This document shows, in pieces, positions 1 to 10,219 of a stretch of 64,000 nt of DNA (position 1 is its first letter; each line of letters starts with the position of its first letter). Position numbers and translations under genes: made by a program. A model generated the notes under the pieces. That model ran no database searches, had not been told where the DNA came from, and saw nothing but the letters and a program-made list of their open reading frames with translations. Location: the NCBI RefSeq assembly GCF_008693385.1, contig NZ_CP044067.1, forward strand, positions 744,001 to 808,000, in the 5' to 3' direction. The DNA comes from Cupriavidus pauculus. GTDB taxonomy: Bacteria > Pseudomonadota > Gammaproteobacteria > Burkholderiales > Burkholderiaceae.

Positions 1-243
1 CATCGCCTCGAGTTCGGCGGTCTGCGCGAGCAGCTGCATCGCCTGCGTGTAGAAGTAGCGCCCCGTGTCCGTCAGCTTCAGCGGCCGCGCGTTGCGCTCG
101 AACAGCAGCACGCCGAGCGATTCCTCCAGTTGCTGGATCTGCCGCGATAACGGCGGCTGGGCGATGTGCAGCCTTTCCGCCGCGCGGGTGAAGTTGCGTT
201 CCTCTGCCACGGCCACGAAGTAACGCAAATGTCTCAGTTCCAT
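1..243 (-). CDS. LysR-family regulator, N-terminal part (BenM/CatM-like), cut by window edge
   Basis: The visible 81 residues are the N-terminal winged helix-turn-helix of a LysR regulator. The protein opens MELRHLRYFVAVAEE and continues with AAERLHIAQPPLSRQIQQLE, which is the form typical of the BenM/CatM/CatR group. The effector domain lies beyond the left edge. An alternative in-frame ATG lies six bases upstream (249), but MELRHLRYF matches family starts. The gene diverges from catA-benABCD, and BenM-type sites lie between them, so it probably activates those genes in response to muconate and/or benzoate. That role is inferred from position, family and binding sites. Confidence 0.88.
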   Translation of the reverse strand, partial: MELRHLRYFVAVAEERNFTRAAERLHIAQPPLSRQIQQLEESLGVLLFERNARPLKLTDTGRYFYTQAMQLLAQTAELEAM

Positions 244-247
244 CTTC

Positions 248-284
248 ATACCTTTTTGGTATCGCCCGGATACTCATTCAGTCT
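248..284. promoter_or_regulatory. Two adjacent LysR (BenM/CatM-type) binding sites
   Basis: A perfect ATAC-N7-GTAT site lies at 248-262, and an imperfect ATAC-N7-GTCT site at 270-284. The two are 22 bp apart, about two helical turns. This is the consensus and spacing reported for BenM/CatM regulators. The first site touches the upstream candidate start of the LysR gene, which would suit autoregulation. Binding itself is inferred. Confidence 0.75.
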
Positions 285-351
285 TGGACGGGCCGAATAC
301 GCGTCAACTATGCTCCCCAACACGTCGCACGGCAAGCTTGAGATAGGGTTA

Positions 352-366
352 ATACCCAGCAAGCAT
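352..366. promoter_or_regulatory. Third BenM-like half-matched site upstream of catA
   Basis: ATAC-N7-GCAT matches seven of the eight consensus positions. It lies about 50 bp before the catA start, near where the catA promoter is expected. It could be a promoter-proximal subsite, but one mismatch makes it weaker evidence than the 248-284 pair. Confidence 0.4.
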
Positions 367-415
367 AAAGTGACCGACCGTTCGAACCCACTAGAGAGAC
401 ATATCGGAGCGAGAC

Positions 416-1339
416 ATGACGCACGCTGACATCCAGACGCTGGTCAGGCAATTTCTGGTCGACACGGCCACCCAGGGCACCCCGAACCCGCGCGTCCAGC
501 AGGTCGTGGTGCGGCTGACAACGGACCTGTTCCAGGCCATCGAAGACCTCGACCTGACCCCGAGCGAAGTCTGGAAAGGCATCGAATATCTGAGCGAAGC
601 CGGCGCGACGCAGGAGCTCGGCCTGCTGGCCGCGGGCCTCGGCCTGGAACGCTTTCTCGATATCCGCGCCGATGAAGCCGAGGCACGCGCCGGCCTGACG
701 GGTGCCACCCCGCGCACCATCGAAGGCCCGTTGTATGTCGCGGGCGCGCCCCAGTCCACGGGCTTTGCGCGCCTCGACGACGGCACCGAATCCGCGCAGG
801 GCGAAGTGCTCTTTATGCAGGGCACCGTGTACGACACCGCGGGCAAGCCGCTGCCTGGCGCGAAGGTCGAGGTCTGGCATGCGAACCTGCTCGGCAACTA
901 TTCGTTCTTCGACAAGACGCAGTCGGCGTTCAACCTGCGCCGCACGATCGTCACGGATGCGCTGGGCCGCTACGGCTTCCGCAGCAATATGCCGATGGGC
1001 TATGGCTGCCCGCCGCAAGGGACCACGCAGCGCCTGCTCGACCTGCTGGGCCGCCATGGCCGGCGGCCCGCGCATATCCACTTCTTCGTCTCGGCGCCCG
1101 GCCATCGCAAGCTGACGACGCAGATCAATATCGATGGCGACGCGCACCTGTGGGACGACTTCGCGTTTGCCAGCCGCGACGGACTCGTGCCGCCGATCCG
1201 GCGCATCGACGACCCCGCGCAGCTCGACAGGCTTCAGTTGAGCAAGCCGTTCGCGTCGATCGATTTCGACTTCCGGTTGTTGCGCGATGCGGCCGAGGCG
1301 CCCGCCGCGGAAGTCGAGCGCATTCGCGCCGCCGCATAA
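416..1339 (+). CDS. catA: Catechol 1,2-dioxygenase (intradiol)
   Basis: This 307-aa enzyme cleaves catechol between its hydroxyls to cis,cis-muconate, the first step of the ortho branch of the beta-ketoadipate pathway. An N-terminal helical dimerisation/lipid-binding segment (about residues 1-100) precedes the beta-sandwich catalytic domain. The expected non-haem Fe(III) ligands are visible: Tyr162 (in NYSFFD), Tyr196 (in GYGCPP), His220 and His222 (in AHIHFF). Length and ligand spacing match characterised CatA enzymes. A GGAGCGAG ribosome-binding sequence lies just before the ATG. It leads a tight operon with benABCD, so benzoate is taken straight to muconate. No muconate cycloisomerase gene is visible here. 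Confidence 0.95.
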   Translation: MTHADIQTLVRQFLVDTATQGTPNPRVQQVVVRLTTDLFQAIEDLDLTPSEVWKGIEYLSEAGATQELGLLAAGLGLERFLDIRADEAEARAGLTGATPRTIEGPLYVAGAPQSTGFARLDDGTESAQGEVLFMQGTVYDTAGKPLPGAKVEVWHANLLGNYSFFDKTQSAFNLRRTIVTDALGRYGFRSNMPMGYGCPPQGTTQRLLDLLGRHGRRPAHIHFFVSAPGHRKLTTQINIDGDAHLWDDFAFASRDGLVPPIRRIDDPAQLDRLQLSKPFASIDFDFRLLRDAAEAPAAEVERIRAAA

Positions 1340-1386
1340 GCATCCCGCATAAGCACCCTCGCAAGTACGCCCAGCAGGAGACAACC

Positions 1387-2771
1387 ATGATCCCGATCCA
1401 TCTGGATACCGGGGCGGGCCCCGCTCGTCCTCAAACGCCGCCACACAGCGTGGAGAGCCTCGATCGCTTCCTCGTCGAGGACAAGGCCACCGGCGACTAT
1501 CGGCTGCATCGCGCGGCCTTCACCGACGAAGCGCTGTTCGAACTCGAGATGAAGCATATCTTCGAGGGCAACTGGATCTATCTGGCGCACGAGAGCCAGA
1601 TTCCGAACAACAACGACTACTACACCACGCATATCGGCCGCCAGCCGATCGTGATCGCACGCAACCGCCAGGGCGAGCTCAACGCATTCATCAATGCGTG
1701 CAGCCATCGCGGCGCGATGCTGTGCCGGCACAAGCGCGGCAACAAGGCCACCTATACGTGCCCGTTCCACGGCTGGACCTTCAACAACAGCGGCAAGCTG
1801 CTGAAGGTGAAGGACCCCGACCAGGCCGGCTATCCCGAATGCTTCAACAAGGAAGGTTCGCACGACCTCAAGAAGGTGGCGAAGTTTGCCAACTATCGCG
1901 GCTTCCTGTTCGGCAGCCTCAATGCAGACGTGCTGCCGATCGAGCAGTTCCTCGGCGATGCCGCGCGCATCATCGACATGATCGTCGATCAGTCCGCCGA
2001 TGGCCTCGAAGTGCTGCGCGGTTCGTCCACGTATACGTTCGCGGGCAACTGGAAGCTGCAGGCCGAGAACGGCGCCGACGGCTATCACGTGTCCGCCGTG
2101 CACTGGAACTATGCGGCCACCACCAGCCAGCGCAAGCAGCAGAACGAGCGCGAGGACAAGATCCGCGCGATGGACGCCGGCAACTGGGGCAAGCAAGGCG
2201 GCGGCTTCTATGCGTTCGACCATGGCCATATGCTGCTGTGGTCGCGCTGGGCGAATCCCGAGGATCGTCCCAACTTCGCGCGACGCGACGAGTTCGCCGA
2301 ACGCTGCGGTGCCGCGACCGCGGACTGGATGATCCAGAACTCGCGCAATCTCTGCCTGTATCCCAACGTCTACCTCATGGACCAGTTCGGCTCGCAGATC
2401 CGGCTGCTGCGTCCGCTGTCCGTCGATCGCACCGAGGTGACCATCTACTGCATTGCGCCGAAGGGCGAGTCCGACGAGGCGCGCGCGCGCCGCATTCGCC
2501 AGTACGAGGACTTCTTCAACGTCAGCGGCATGGCGACCCCGGACGATCTGGAGGAGTTTCGCGCCTGCCAGCAGGGTTATGCAGGACAGGCGCTGCCGTG
2601 GAACGATATGTGCCGCGGGGCCACGCACTGGATCGAGGGCGCCGACGACGCCGCGAAGCAGATCGGGCTCCATCCCGTGATGAGCGGACTGCGGACGGAG
2701 GACGAAGGCCTCTATACGATCCAGCATCGCTACTGGCTCGAGACGATGAAACGGGCGGTGGGAGACGCAGC

Positions 2772-2775
<4 letters not shown>
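1387..2775 (+). CDS. benA: Benzoate 1,2-dioxygenase, large (alpha) oxygenase subunit
   Basis: This 462-aa catalytic subunit of a ring-hydroxylating oxygenase converts benzoate to a cis-diol carboxylate together with BenB and BenC. A Rieske [2Fe-2S] site is formed by Cys105-x-His107 (CSHRG) and Cys125-x2-His128 (CPFHGW). The mononuclear iron site lies in [14 protein letters not shown], with Asp231, His234 and His239. Size and motifs fit BenA/XylX-type oxygenases. Here substrate specificity is inferred from the complete benABCD order and adjacent catA; a toluate or related benzoate oxygenase cannot be excluded. The start at 1387 follows an AGGAG sequence, and the stop overlaps benB by four bases. 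Confidence 0.94.
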
Positions 2776-5154
<2,379 letters not shown>

Positions 5155-5158
5155 CGGA

Positions 5159-5704
5159 TCAAGCAGCCTTCTTGCGCGCGGCCCGCGCGATGCTCTCCGC
5201 GAACAGCGGCGTCTCGCGGCGATTATGGTCGCCCGATGCCGCCTGGCGGTCGCGCGCGGCCTGCTCGAACGTGAGGCCATTCTTCTCGACGAACGCGAGG
5301 AAGTCGTCCGTCGGGTGCGACGTCACGGCGTTCGTGTACTCGGTCCTGCCGTCGGGCAGGCCCTTGGCGCTCAGTTCCCAGATGACCTGCACCTTCGTGC
5401 GGCCATGCGGCGTGAAGACGTCCGAGATCGAGACCATCTTGCAGTACTGCGGGTCCGTGACTTCGCCCACGTAGTGCTGCACCACGAGACCCGTGCCGAT
5501 CATCTCGACGTTGATCGACATGCGCCGGCCATCGTCGGTCCACGTTGCGCCGGCCGCGATGTGGTCGGGAGGCGCGCAGCGCTGATACTCGGCATCGGGC
5601 AGCGCGAACAGCCATTGCGCGATATCGACTTGCTTCACATCCACGTCGATGATGTGGCTGAATGCGCTTTGCGAGAGGATGAGGTCTTTGCGTACGGTGG
5701 TCAT
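5159..5704 (-). CDS. Conserved hypothetical protein, 181 aa
   Basis: I do not recognise a named family. The protein is soluble, with no signal peptide or membrane segment. Alternating strands such as SINVEMIGTGLVVQHYVGEV and DVFTPHGRTKVQVIWEL, plus a helical C-terminus, are compatible with an SRPBCC/polyketide-cyclase-like beta fold, but this is only an impression. It ends four bases from the benD stop in convergent orientation, so it is not in the ben operon. The next gene leftward-transcribed upstream is a quinone oxidoreductase 80 bp away, so the two could be cotranscribed. Confidence 0.7.
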   Translation of the reverse strand: MTTVRKDLILSQSAFSHIIDVDVKQVDIAQWLFALPDAEYQRCAPPDHIAAGATWTDDGRRMSINVEMIGTGLVVQHYVGEVTDPQYCKMVSISDVFTPHGRTKVQVIWELSAKGLPDGRTEYTNAVTSHPTDDFLAFVEKNGLTFEQAARDRQAASGDHNRRETPLFAESIARAARKKAA

Positions 5705-5784
5705 GGCATGCTCCAGTGAGTGAGAGAACGTGATCTAGTCTCCTGCATCGGTATCTCGCGTACCTTCGTGGACATCCAGGCGAC

Positions 5785-6810
5785 TTAGTCTTCGCCGCCG
5801 ATCGTAAGAATGATCTTGCCGACGTTGGCGGACGATTCCATGCGGCGATGCGCGTCCGCCGCGCGCGATAGCGGAAACGTGCTGTCGACGATCGGCAGCA
5901 GGCCCGCATCCGTATCGAACCGGATGAGCCAGTGTTCACGGAAGCGTTGCGTCATCGCGTGCTTCTCGGCCTGTGTGCGGGACTTCATGACCGTGCCGAT
6001 GATCTGCAGATGGCGGTAGAGGATGTCTTCCAGCCTGATGCCGACCTCCCCGCCGCCCCCGAGCAGTCCAACCTGAACGAGGCGGCCGCCATGGGCCAGC
6101 GACGCGATGTTCTTCGCGAAGTACGGCGCGCCGATAAAGTCGATGACGGCGTCCACGCCGCGCTTGCCGGTCTTCTCCGCGATGACCGCCGCGAAATCCT
6201 CGTTGCGATAGTCGATGACATGATCGGCACCGAACTGCACGACGCGGTCGTGCTTGGCCGCATCCGCGGTCGCAAACACCGTCGCGCCCGTTGCGCGGGC
6301 CAGCTGGATGGCGGCGGAGCCGACACCGCTCGCACCCGCATGCACGAGTACGGCGCCGCCCCGCGTCAGGCGGCCGAGATGGAGCAGCGCTTCATGGGCG
6401 GTCACGAAGACCTCGGGAATGGCCGCTGCGTGGACATAGTCGAGGCCGGCCGGAATGGGCATGGCCATGCGCCAGTCGATGCGCGCGATTTCCGCATAGG
6501 CACCGCCGCCGACCACGCCCATCACGCGGTCTCCCACGCGGTAGCCCTGCGCCTCGGCACCGACCGCGATGACCTCGCCGGCGATCTCCAGGCCCATGAG
6601 GGCCGAGTCGCCGAAGTCCGCGCGGCCGTAGCCACCCTTGCGGTGGGTCAGGTCGGCGCGGTTGACGCCCGCCGCGTGGACGCGCACGAGCAGGTCGCTC
6701 GGGCGCAGTTCCGGTACGGGCGCATCGCCCAGTTGCAGCACATCGGCATCGCCGAACGAGGGGAAGAGAACGGCTTTCATTGCGGGTGGCATGGCAAACG
6801 TGAATGACAT
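5785..6810 (-). CDS. NAD(P)H-dependent quinone oxidoreductase / zinc-free medium-chain dehydrogenase
   Basis: This is a PIG3/QOR-type medium-chain reductase of about 330 residues. It starts with the GroES-like domain (MKAVLFPSFGDADVLQ) and continues with the Rossmann domain containing HAGASGVGSAAIQLA and the AANIPE-equivalent AAIPEVFVTAHEAL. No structural zinc cysteine cluster is present, as expected for this group. It probably reduces quinones or enones with NADPH. The start is uncertain: in-frame ATGs lie at 6810 and 6780, and the latter fits the family (MKAV) best; upstream ATGs to 6864 add residues foreign to the family. A LysR gene lies upstream in the same direction with a gap of roughly 100 bp. 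Confidence 0.85.
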   Translation of the reverse strand: MSFTFAMPPAMKAVLFPSFGDADVLQLGDAPVPELRPSDLLVRVHAAGVNRADLTHRKGGYGRADFGDSALMGLEIAGEVIAVGAEAQGYRVGDRVMGVVGGGAYAEIARIDWRMAMPIPAGLDYVHAAAIPEVFVTAHEALLHLGRLTRGGAVLVHAGASGVGSAAIQLARATGATVFATADAAKHDRVVQFGADHVIDYRNEDFAAVIAEKTGKRGVDAVIDFIGAPYFAKNIASLAHGGRLVQVGLLGGGGEVGIRLEDILYRHLQIIGTVMKSRTQAEKHAMTQRFREHWLIRFDTDAGLLPIVDSTFPLSRAADAHRRMESSANVGKIILTIGGED

Positions 6811-6906
6811 GCCCCGAATGGTAGTGCCGCACCGCCTGAAAACCATGATGCAAAAATGCATCACTGCACAGGAAAAGTGCAGGTATCTGGCAATGCCATC
6901 CGCCGC

Positions 6907-7779
6907 TTACAATCGGGCGTCGAAGGCTTCGGTGATCTTGTCGATCATGGCGCGAATGCGGGCGGTGTGCCGCAGGTCCTGGTGGGTGACCAGCCAGACC
7001 TCGTAGTGGGGGTTCCGCTCGCGTCCGGGCCAGATGCGCACGAGCCCGTCGCGCTCGGCCAGCGGCACGGGCACCTCGCCGATCGCGCGGCCCATGCGGA
7101 TCAGCGCGCGCAGCATCAGGCTCGAGTTGACGGCCGCCGCGAGGCGTCCGTGCTCGGTCGGCAGTCCCACCAGCGTTTGCTGGAGGCTTGCCGTCGGATG
7201 CGACTGGAACACGACGAGGTCGTGCCCCGCAAACCCGTCGCCGGGCGTGGGCTCGCCGCGTTCGGCCAGATAGGCGGGCGAGGCGTAGAGCCCGACCGGC
7301 CAGCGCGCGAGACGGCGTGCGATCAGGTCGGGGTTGTCGGGCTTGCGGTTGCGGATGGCGATATCGGCCTCGCGGCGCGCGAGGTTCAGCATCTGGGTCG
7401 AGGTGTTGAGCCGCACCTCCACGTTCGGATGTTCCGCATGCAGGCGCGAGATGGCCGGGATCACGAACTCGAGCGCCAGCGTATCGGTCGTCGTGACCTT
7501 GACCTCGCCGGCGAGCCGGGTATCGGCGCCCTGTGCCTGCCTGACGAGTTCGTTGGCCGACTTCTCCATCTTCTCCGCCGAGCGCAGCACGTTCTCGCCA
7601 GCCGGCGTCAGCACGTAGCCTTCCGAGGTGCGCAGAAACAGCGTGGCGCCCAGCGCGTGTTCGAGCGCCGCGAGGCGGCGCCCCACGGTGGCCTGATCCA
7701 CGCCGGCCACGCGCGCCGCGCTACGCAGCGTTCCCTCGCGCTGGAGCGCCAGAAAGATTCGAGTGTCGTCCCAGTTCAC
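6907..7779 (-). CDS. LysR-family transcriptional regulator
   Basis: A 290-aa LysR protein. The N-terminal helix-turn-helix (residues 1-60; LRSAARVAGVDQATVGRRL) carries the VGRRLAALE variant common in the group that regulates oxidoreductases. An effector domain follows with GEVKVTTTDTLALEFVIPAI. It is transcribed toward the quinone oxidoreductase gene, which is a plausible target though normally LysR targets are divergent. Nothing indicates its inducer. Confidence 0.9.
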   Translation of the reverse strand: MNWDDTRIFLALQREGTLRSAARVAGVDQATVGRRLAALEHALGATLFLRTSEGYVLTPAGENVLRSAEKMEKSANELVRQAQGADTRLAGEVKVTTTDTLALEFVIPAISRLHAEHPNVEVRLNTSTQMLNLARREADIAIRNRKPDNPDLIARRLARWPVGLYASPAYLAERGEPTPGDGFAGHDLVVFQSHPTASLQQTLVGLPTEHGRLAAAVNSSLMLRALIRMGRAIGEVPVPLAERDGLVRIWPGRERNPHYEVWLVTHQDLRHTARIRAMIDKITEAFDARL

Positions 7780-8141
7780 TGCCGACCCATGACGTTGAAG
7801 TTTCCGCCAATGGTACAGCCTCGGCCGTGACGGGGGTCAGGTCCAGATAGCGGCGACTGGCTTCGATGAATGCATGGAGGATGGACATCGGCATACGCAT
7901 GCGGGCTGTTTGACATTGAGATGCATGGTATCGGCTCGCCGCCGGAAAATCCCTTGCACATTGGCGCAGCGCACATCGGGCGAATCGCCTAGCGACATCA
8001 CACCTTGGCATGATCCGGCACATGCGTGCGGCGTCTCGGCGCCATGCGCTGCCTGCCTTTTCGTATCCGCACGCAGGCCCAGGATCCACGTGCGCGCGAG
8101 CGGCAGCCACGTGAAACCGGGCGACCTGTCGGAATTTGCGA
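7780..8141. other. Intergenic stretch with no supported gene
   Basis: These 362 bp separate the LysR gene from the small ORF after the TauE permease. Short frames exist on both strands, but none has both a ribosome-binding site and recognisable protein content. One leftward frame starting near 7890 (MSILHAFIEASRRYLDL) reads like protein but runs into the LysR start and has no clear family. Confidence 0.5.
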
Positions 8142-8231
8142 TCAGGAAAGATCGAGCGCGAACGACAGGTGCGCGGCGATGCTGGCCAGCACGGCCAGCA
8201 GCCCCAGCGTGTCCAGCAGCGCGTCGAGCAT
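8142..8231 (-). CDS. Putative 29-aa small membrane protein
   Basis: The ATG at 8229-8231 is preceded by GGAGG with a five-base spacer, a strong ribosome-binding site. The 29-residue product starts MLDALLDTLGLLAVLASIAA and is one hydrophobic helix, long enough to cross the membrane. It begins 17 bp after the permease stop on the same strand, so it would be made from the same transcript. It may be a small partner of the permease, or a chance reading frame; codon evidence is too short to decide. Confidence 0.4.
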   Translation of the reverse strand: MLDALLDTLGLLAVLASIAAHLSFALDLS

Positions 8232-8248
8232 GGCAACCTCCATCATCG

Positions 8249-9022
8249 TCAGTGAGACAGTCGCGGTCCGTAGACCTTGATGAAGAACATCAGCGTGATC
8301 AGGCTCGTGGCGATCAGCGTGACGACGCGCACCGCTGCGGCCGGCGCGCGCCTGCCGAGACGCGCGCCGCCATAGCCGCCGATGGCCGCGCCGACCAGCA
8401 TGGACAGCGTCTCGGGCCACTGCACCGCCTGCGCCGCGATAAACGCGGCCACCGCCACCGTGTTGGCCGCGCTGACGAGCAGCGTGCGCGGCGCGTTCAG
8501 ATGCTTGATCTCGCGGCTCTCCAGCAGGCCCCACATCGCCATCATCATGATCCCCACAGCCCCGCCGAAATAGCCGCCATAGATGCCAAGCGCGAACTGG
8601 ATGGACAGCACGGCATGCCGATGGATGCGCACACGGGCCCGCAGCGCTTCGCCGATCTTCCGGCCGAACGCGAGCGCGACCGAGGCGACCAGCAGCAGCC
8701 AGGGCAGCACGAACGTGAAGGCGACCGACGAGGTATGCAGCAGCAGCAACGCGCCCAGCATGCCCCCGCACAGCGTGACGACCAGCAAGGCGCGCAGGGA
8801 GACCGATCCCACCGGACCCAGTCCGTCGCGATAGGCCCACGCGCTGGCGAGGCCGCCCGGATAAAGCGCGACGGTGCTCGAAGCATTCGCCTGAACCGGG
8901 GGGACGCCCGCCGCGATCAGCGCGGGCAGCGTCACGAACGAGCCGCCACCGGCCAGCGCATTCATCGCGCCACCCAGCATTCCCGCCGCAAATACCAAGA
9001 AAATCGGTTCCATGGGACGCAT
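8249..9022 (-). CDS. TauE/SafE-family membrane permease
   Basis: A 257-aa integral membrane protein with about eight hydrophobic segments. The N-terminal GMLGGAMNALAGGGSFVTLP and the mid-protein GIYGGYFGGAVGIMMMA repeats are the paired signatures of the TauE/SafE (UPF0721) family. Members are linked to export or uptake of sulfonates, sulfite, sulfoacetate and related anions. The substrate here is unknown. An alternative start is at 9013 (MEPIFL). It is divergent from a LysR gene across an 81-bp gap that holds a perfect LysR-type dyad, so that regulator probably controls it. Confidence 0.87.
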   Translation of the reverse strand: MRPMEPIFLVFAAGMLGGAMNALAGGGSFVTLPALIAAGVPPVQANASSTVALYPGGLASAWAYRDGLGPVGSVSLRALLVVTLCGGMLGALLLLHTSSVAFTFVLPWLLLVASVALAFGRKIGEALRARVRIHRHAVLSIQFALGIYGGYFGGAVGIMMMAMWGLLESREIKHLNAPRTLLVSAANTVAVAAFIAAQAVQWPETLSMLVGAAIGGYGGARLGRRAPAAAVRVVTLIATSLITLMFFIKVYGPRLSH

Positions 9023-9071
9023 GCTAGTCAGGTAGCCACCGTTTCACAATCTGGCAATTCCCATGCTAGCC

Positions 9072-9086
9072 TTCGGACATTCCGAA
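9072..9086. promoter_or_regulatory. LysR-type dyad between the TauE permease and its divergent regulator
   Basis: TTCGG-ACATT-CCGAA is a perfect 5+5 bp inverted repeat fitting the T-N11-A LysR pattern. It lies 18 bp before the LysR ATG and about 50 bp from the permease start, which suits autoregulation plus activation. Binding is inferred. Confidence 0.5.
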
Positions 9087-9103
9087 ACCACATGACATGA
9101 CCG

Positions 9104-9985
9104 ATGCGCTTCGATCTGACCGATATGCGGCTGTTCCTGACGGTCGTGGAGACTGGAAGCATCACGCGGGGCGCGCGGGCCATGCATCTGGCCCTCGCAT
9201 CGGCCAGCGAGCGCATTGCGGGCATGGAGGCGGCACTGGGCACGCCGCTGCTCGATCGCAACCGGCGCGGCGTCAGTACGACGGCCGCGGGCGATGCGCT
9301 CGTCCGGCATGCGCGCGAGATACTGGGCCGGGTCGAGCAGATGCGCGGGGAGTTGCGCACGTTTGCCACCGGGCTCAAAGGTCGTATCCGCCTGCTGGCG
9401 AACACTGCGGCGCTCGGCGTATTCCTGCCGCCGCGGTTATGCCGCTTCCTGACGGAGAACCCCGATCTTTCGGTCGATATCGAGGAACGCACGAGTGTCG
9501 ATATCGTGCGCGCGCTGGCCGATCGGCGCGGCGACCTGGGTATCGTGGCCGATACGGCCGACCTCGGCGCGCTGCAGACGCATGTGGTCGCGCGTGACCA
9601 GCTGGTGGTAATGACGAGCCGCGCCCACCCGATGGCGTCGCTGGACAGCGTGGCGTTTGCCGACGTGCTCGATCAGCCTATCGTCGGCATGGCCGATAGC
9701 GCGCTCGAGACCTATCTGGGCGAACGCGCGTCGCGCCTCGGGGGGCAATTCAACTTCCGCGTGCAGCTTCGCACGGTGCACGATGTAGCCATGCACGTGG
9801 AAGCGGGCATCGGCGTGTCGCTCCTCTCCGAAGCCCTCGCGCGGTCGGTCACCCGCGACGTGGCCATTCTTCCGTTATCGGAATCCTGGGGCGCACGCCG
9901 CCTGATTCTTTGCGCGCGGGACTTCTCGAAACTATCGCCGCATGCCGTGCTACTGGCGCGAGAGCTGATGGCACCGACCGTCTGA
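9104..9985 (+). CDS. LysR-family transcriptional regulator
   Basis: A 293-aa LysR protein with the DNA-binding domain in residues 1-62 (MRLFLTVVETGSITRGARAMHLA) and an effector domain beginning LKGRIRLLANTAALGVFLP. The MRLFLTVVE...SITRGA form is shared with the LysR at 46480, so the two belong to the same subgroup. It faces the TauE/SafE permease and most likely regulates it. Confidence 0.9.
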   Translation: MRFDLTDMRLFLTVVETGSITRGARAMHLALASASERIAGMEAALGTPLLDRNRRGVSTTAAGDALVRHAREILGRVEQMRGELRTFATGLKGRIRLLANTAALGVFLPPRLCRFLTENPDLSVDIEERTSVDIVRALADRRGDLGIVADTADLGALQTHVVARDQLVVMTSRAHPMASLDSVAFADVLDQPIVGMADSALETYLGERASRLGGQFNFRVQLRTVHDVAMHVEAGIGVSLLSEALARSVTRDVAILPLSESWGARRLILCARDFSKLSPHAVLLARELMAPTV

Positions 9986-10012
9986 GGGCTTGCGGATCGT
10001 GCGATGTGCGCG

Positions 10013-10219
10013 TCACCGTCGGTGATTCGTCACCGCTTCCAGGCACATTCCATCAGAACTTCGGGCGACTGGGCGGTTCGGGTCATGGTTGCCGGGCGCC
10101 GCGAAGAACTGGATGCCATAGCGCTCGCTGTATTGATCGAGCACCTTCTTGAGGCCGCGCATATGCACGGGCTGGCCGTCGTCGGAAAAGTCGCCGGGCA
10201 GCGCGATATTGGCGGTATC
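10013..10219 (-). pseudogene. Remnant of a calcineurin-like metallophosphoesterase gene
   Basis: This frame is open from the stop codon of the lipoprotein gene to a stop at 10013. It has no start of its own, yet reads as the middle of a metallophosphoesterase: PGDFSDDGQPVHMRGLKKVL is followed by AAPGNHDPN. The GDxxDDG and GNHD blocks are metal-binding motifs of the family. After GNHDPN the sequence loses resemblance. Roughly 50 recognisable residues remain of a gene several hundred codons long, so this is a deletion relic joined directly behind the lipoprotein gene. Confidence 0.72.

Noticed and set aside
5785..6864. Longest start for the quinone oxidoreductase (6864)
   Set aside because: The first 28 residues are Cys/Met-rich and foreign to the family; starts at 6810 or 6780 are more likely.
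7721..8236. A 171-codon leftward frame covering the gap before the LysR gene
   Set aside because: It overlaps the start of the LysR gene and has no recognisable domain. The segment MSILHAFIEASRRYLDL is suggestive but unsupported.
8026..9100. Long plus-strand frames opposite the TauE permease
   Set aside because: Low-complexity Arg/His/Gln sequence without motifs; the minus strand encodes clear transmembrane helices.
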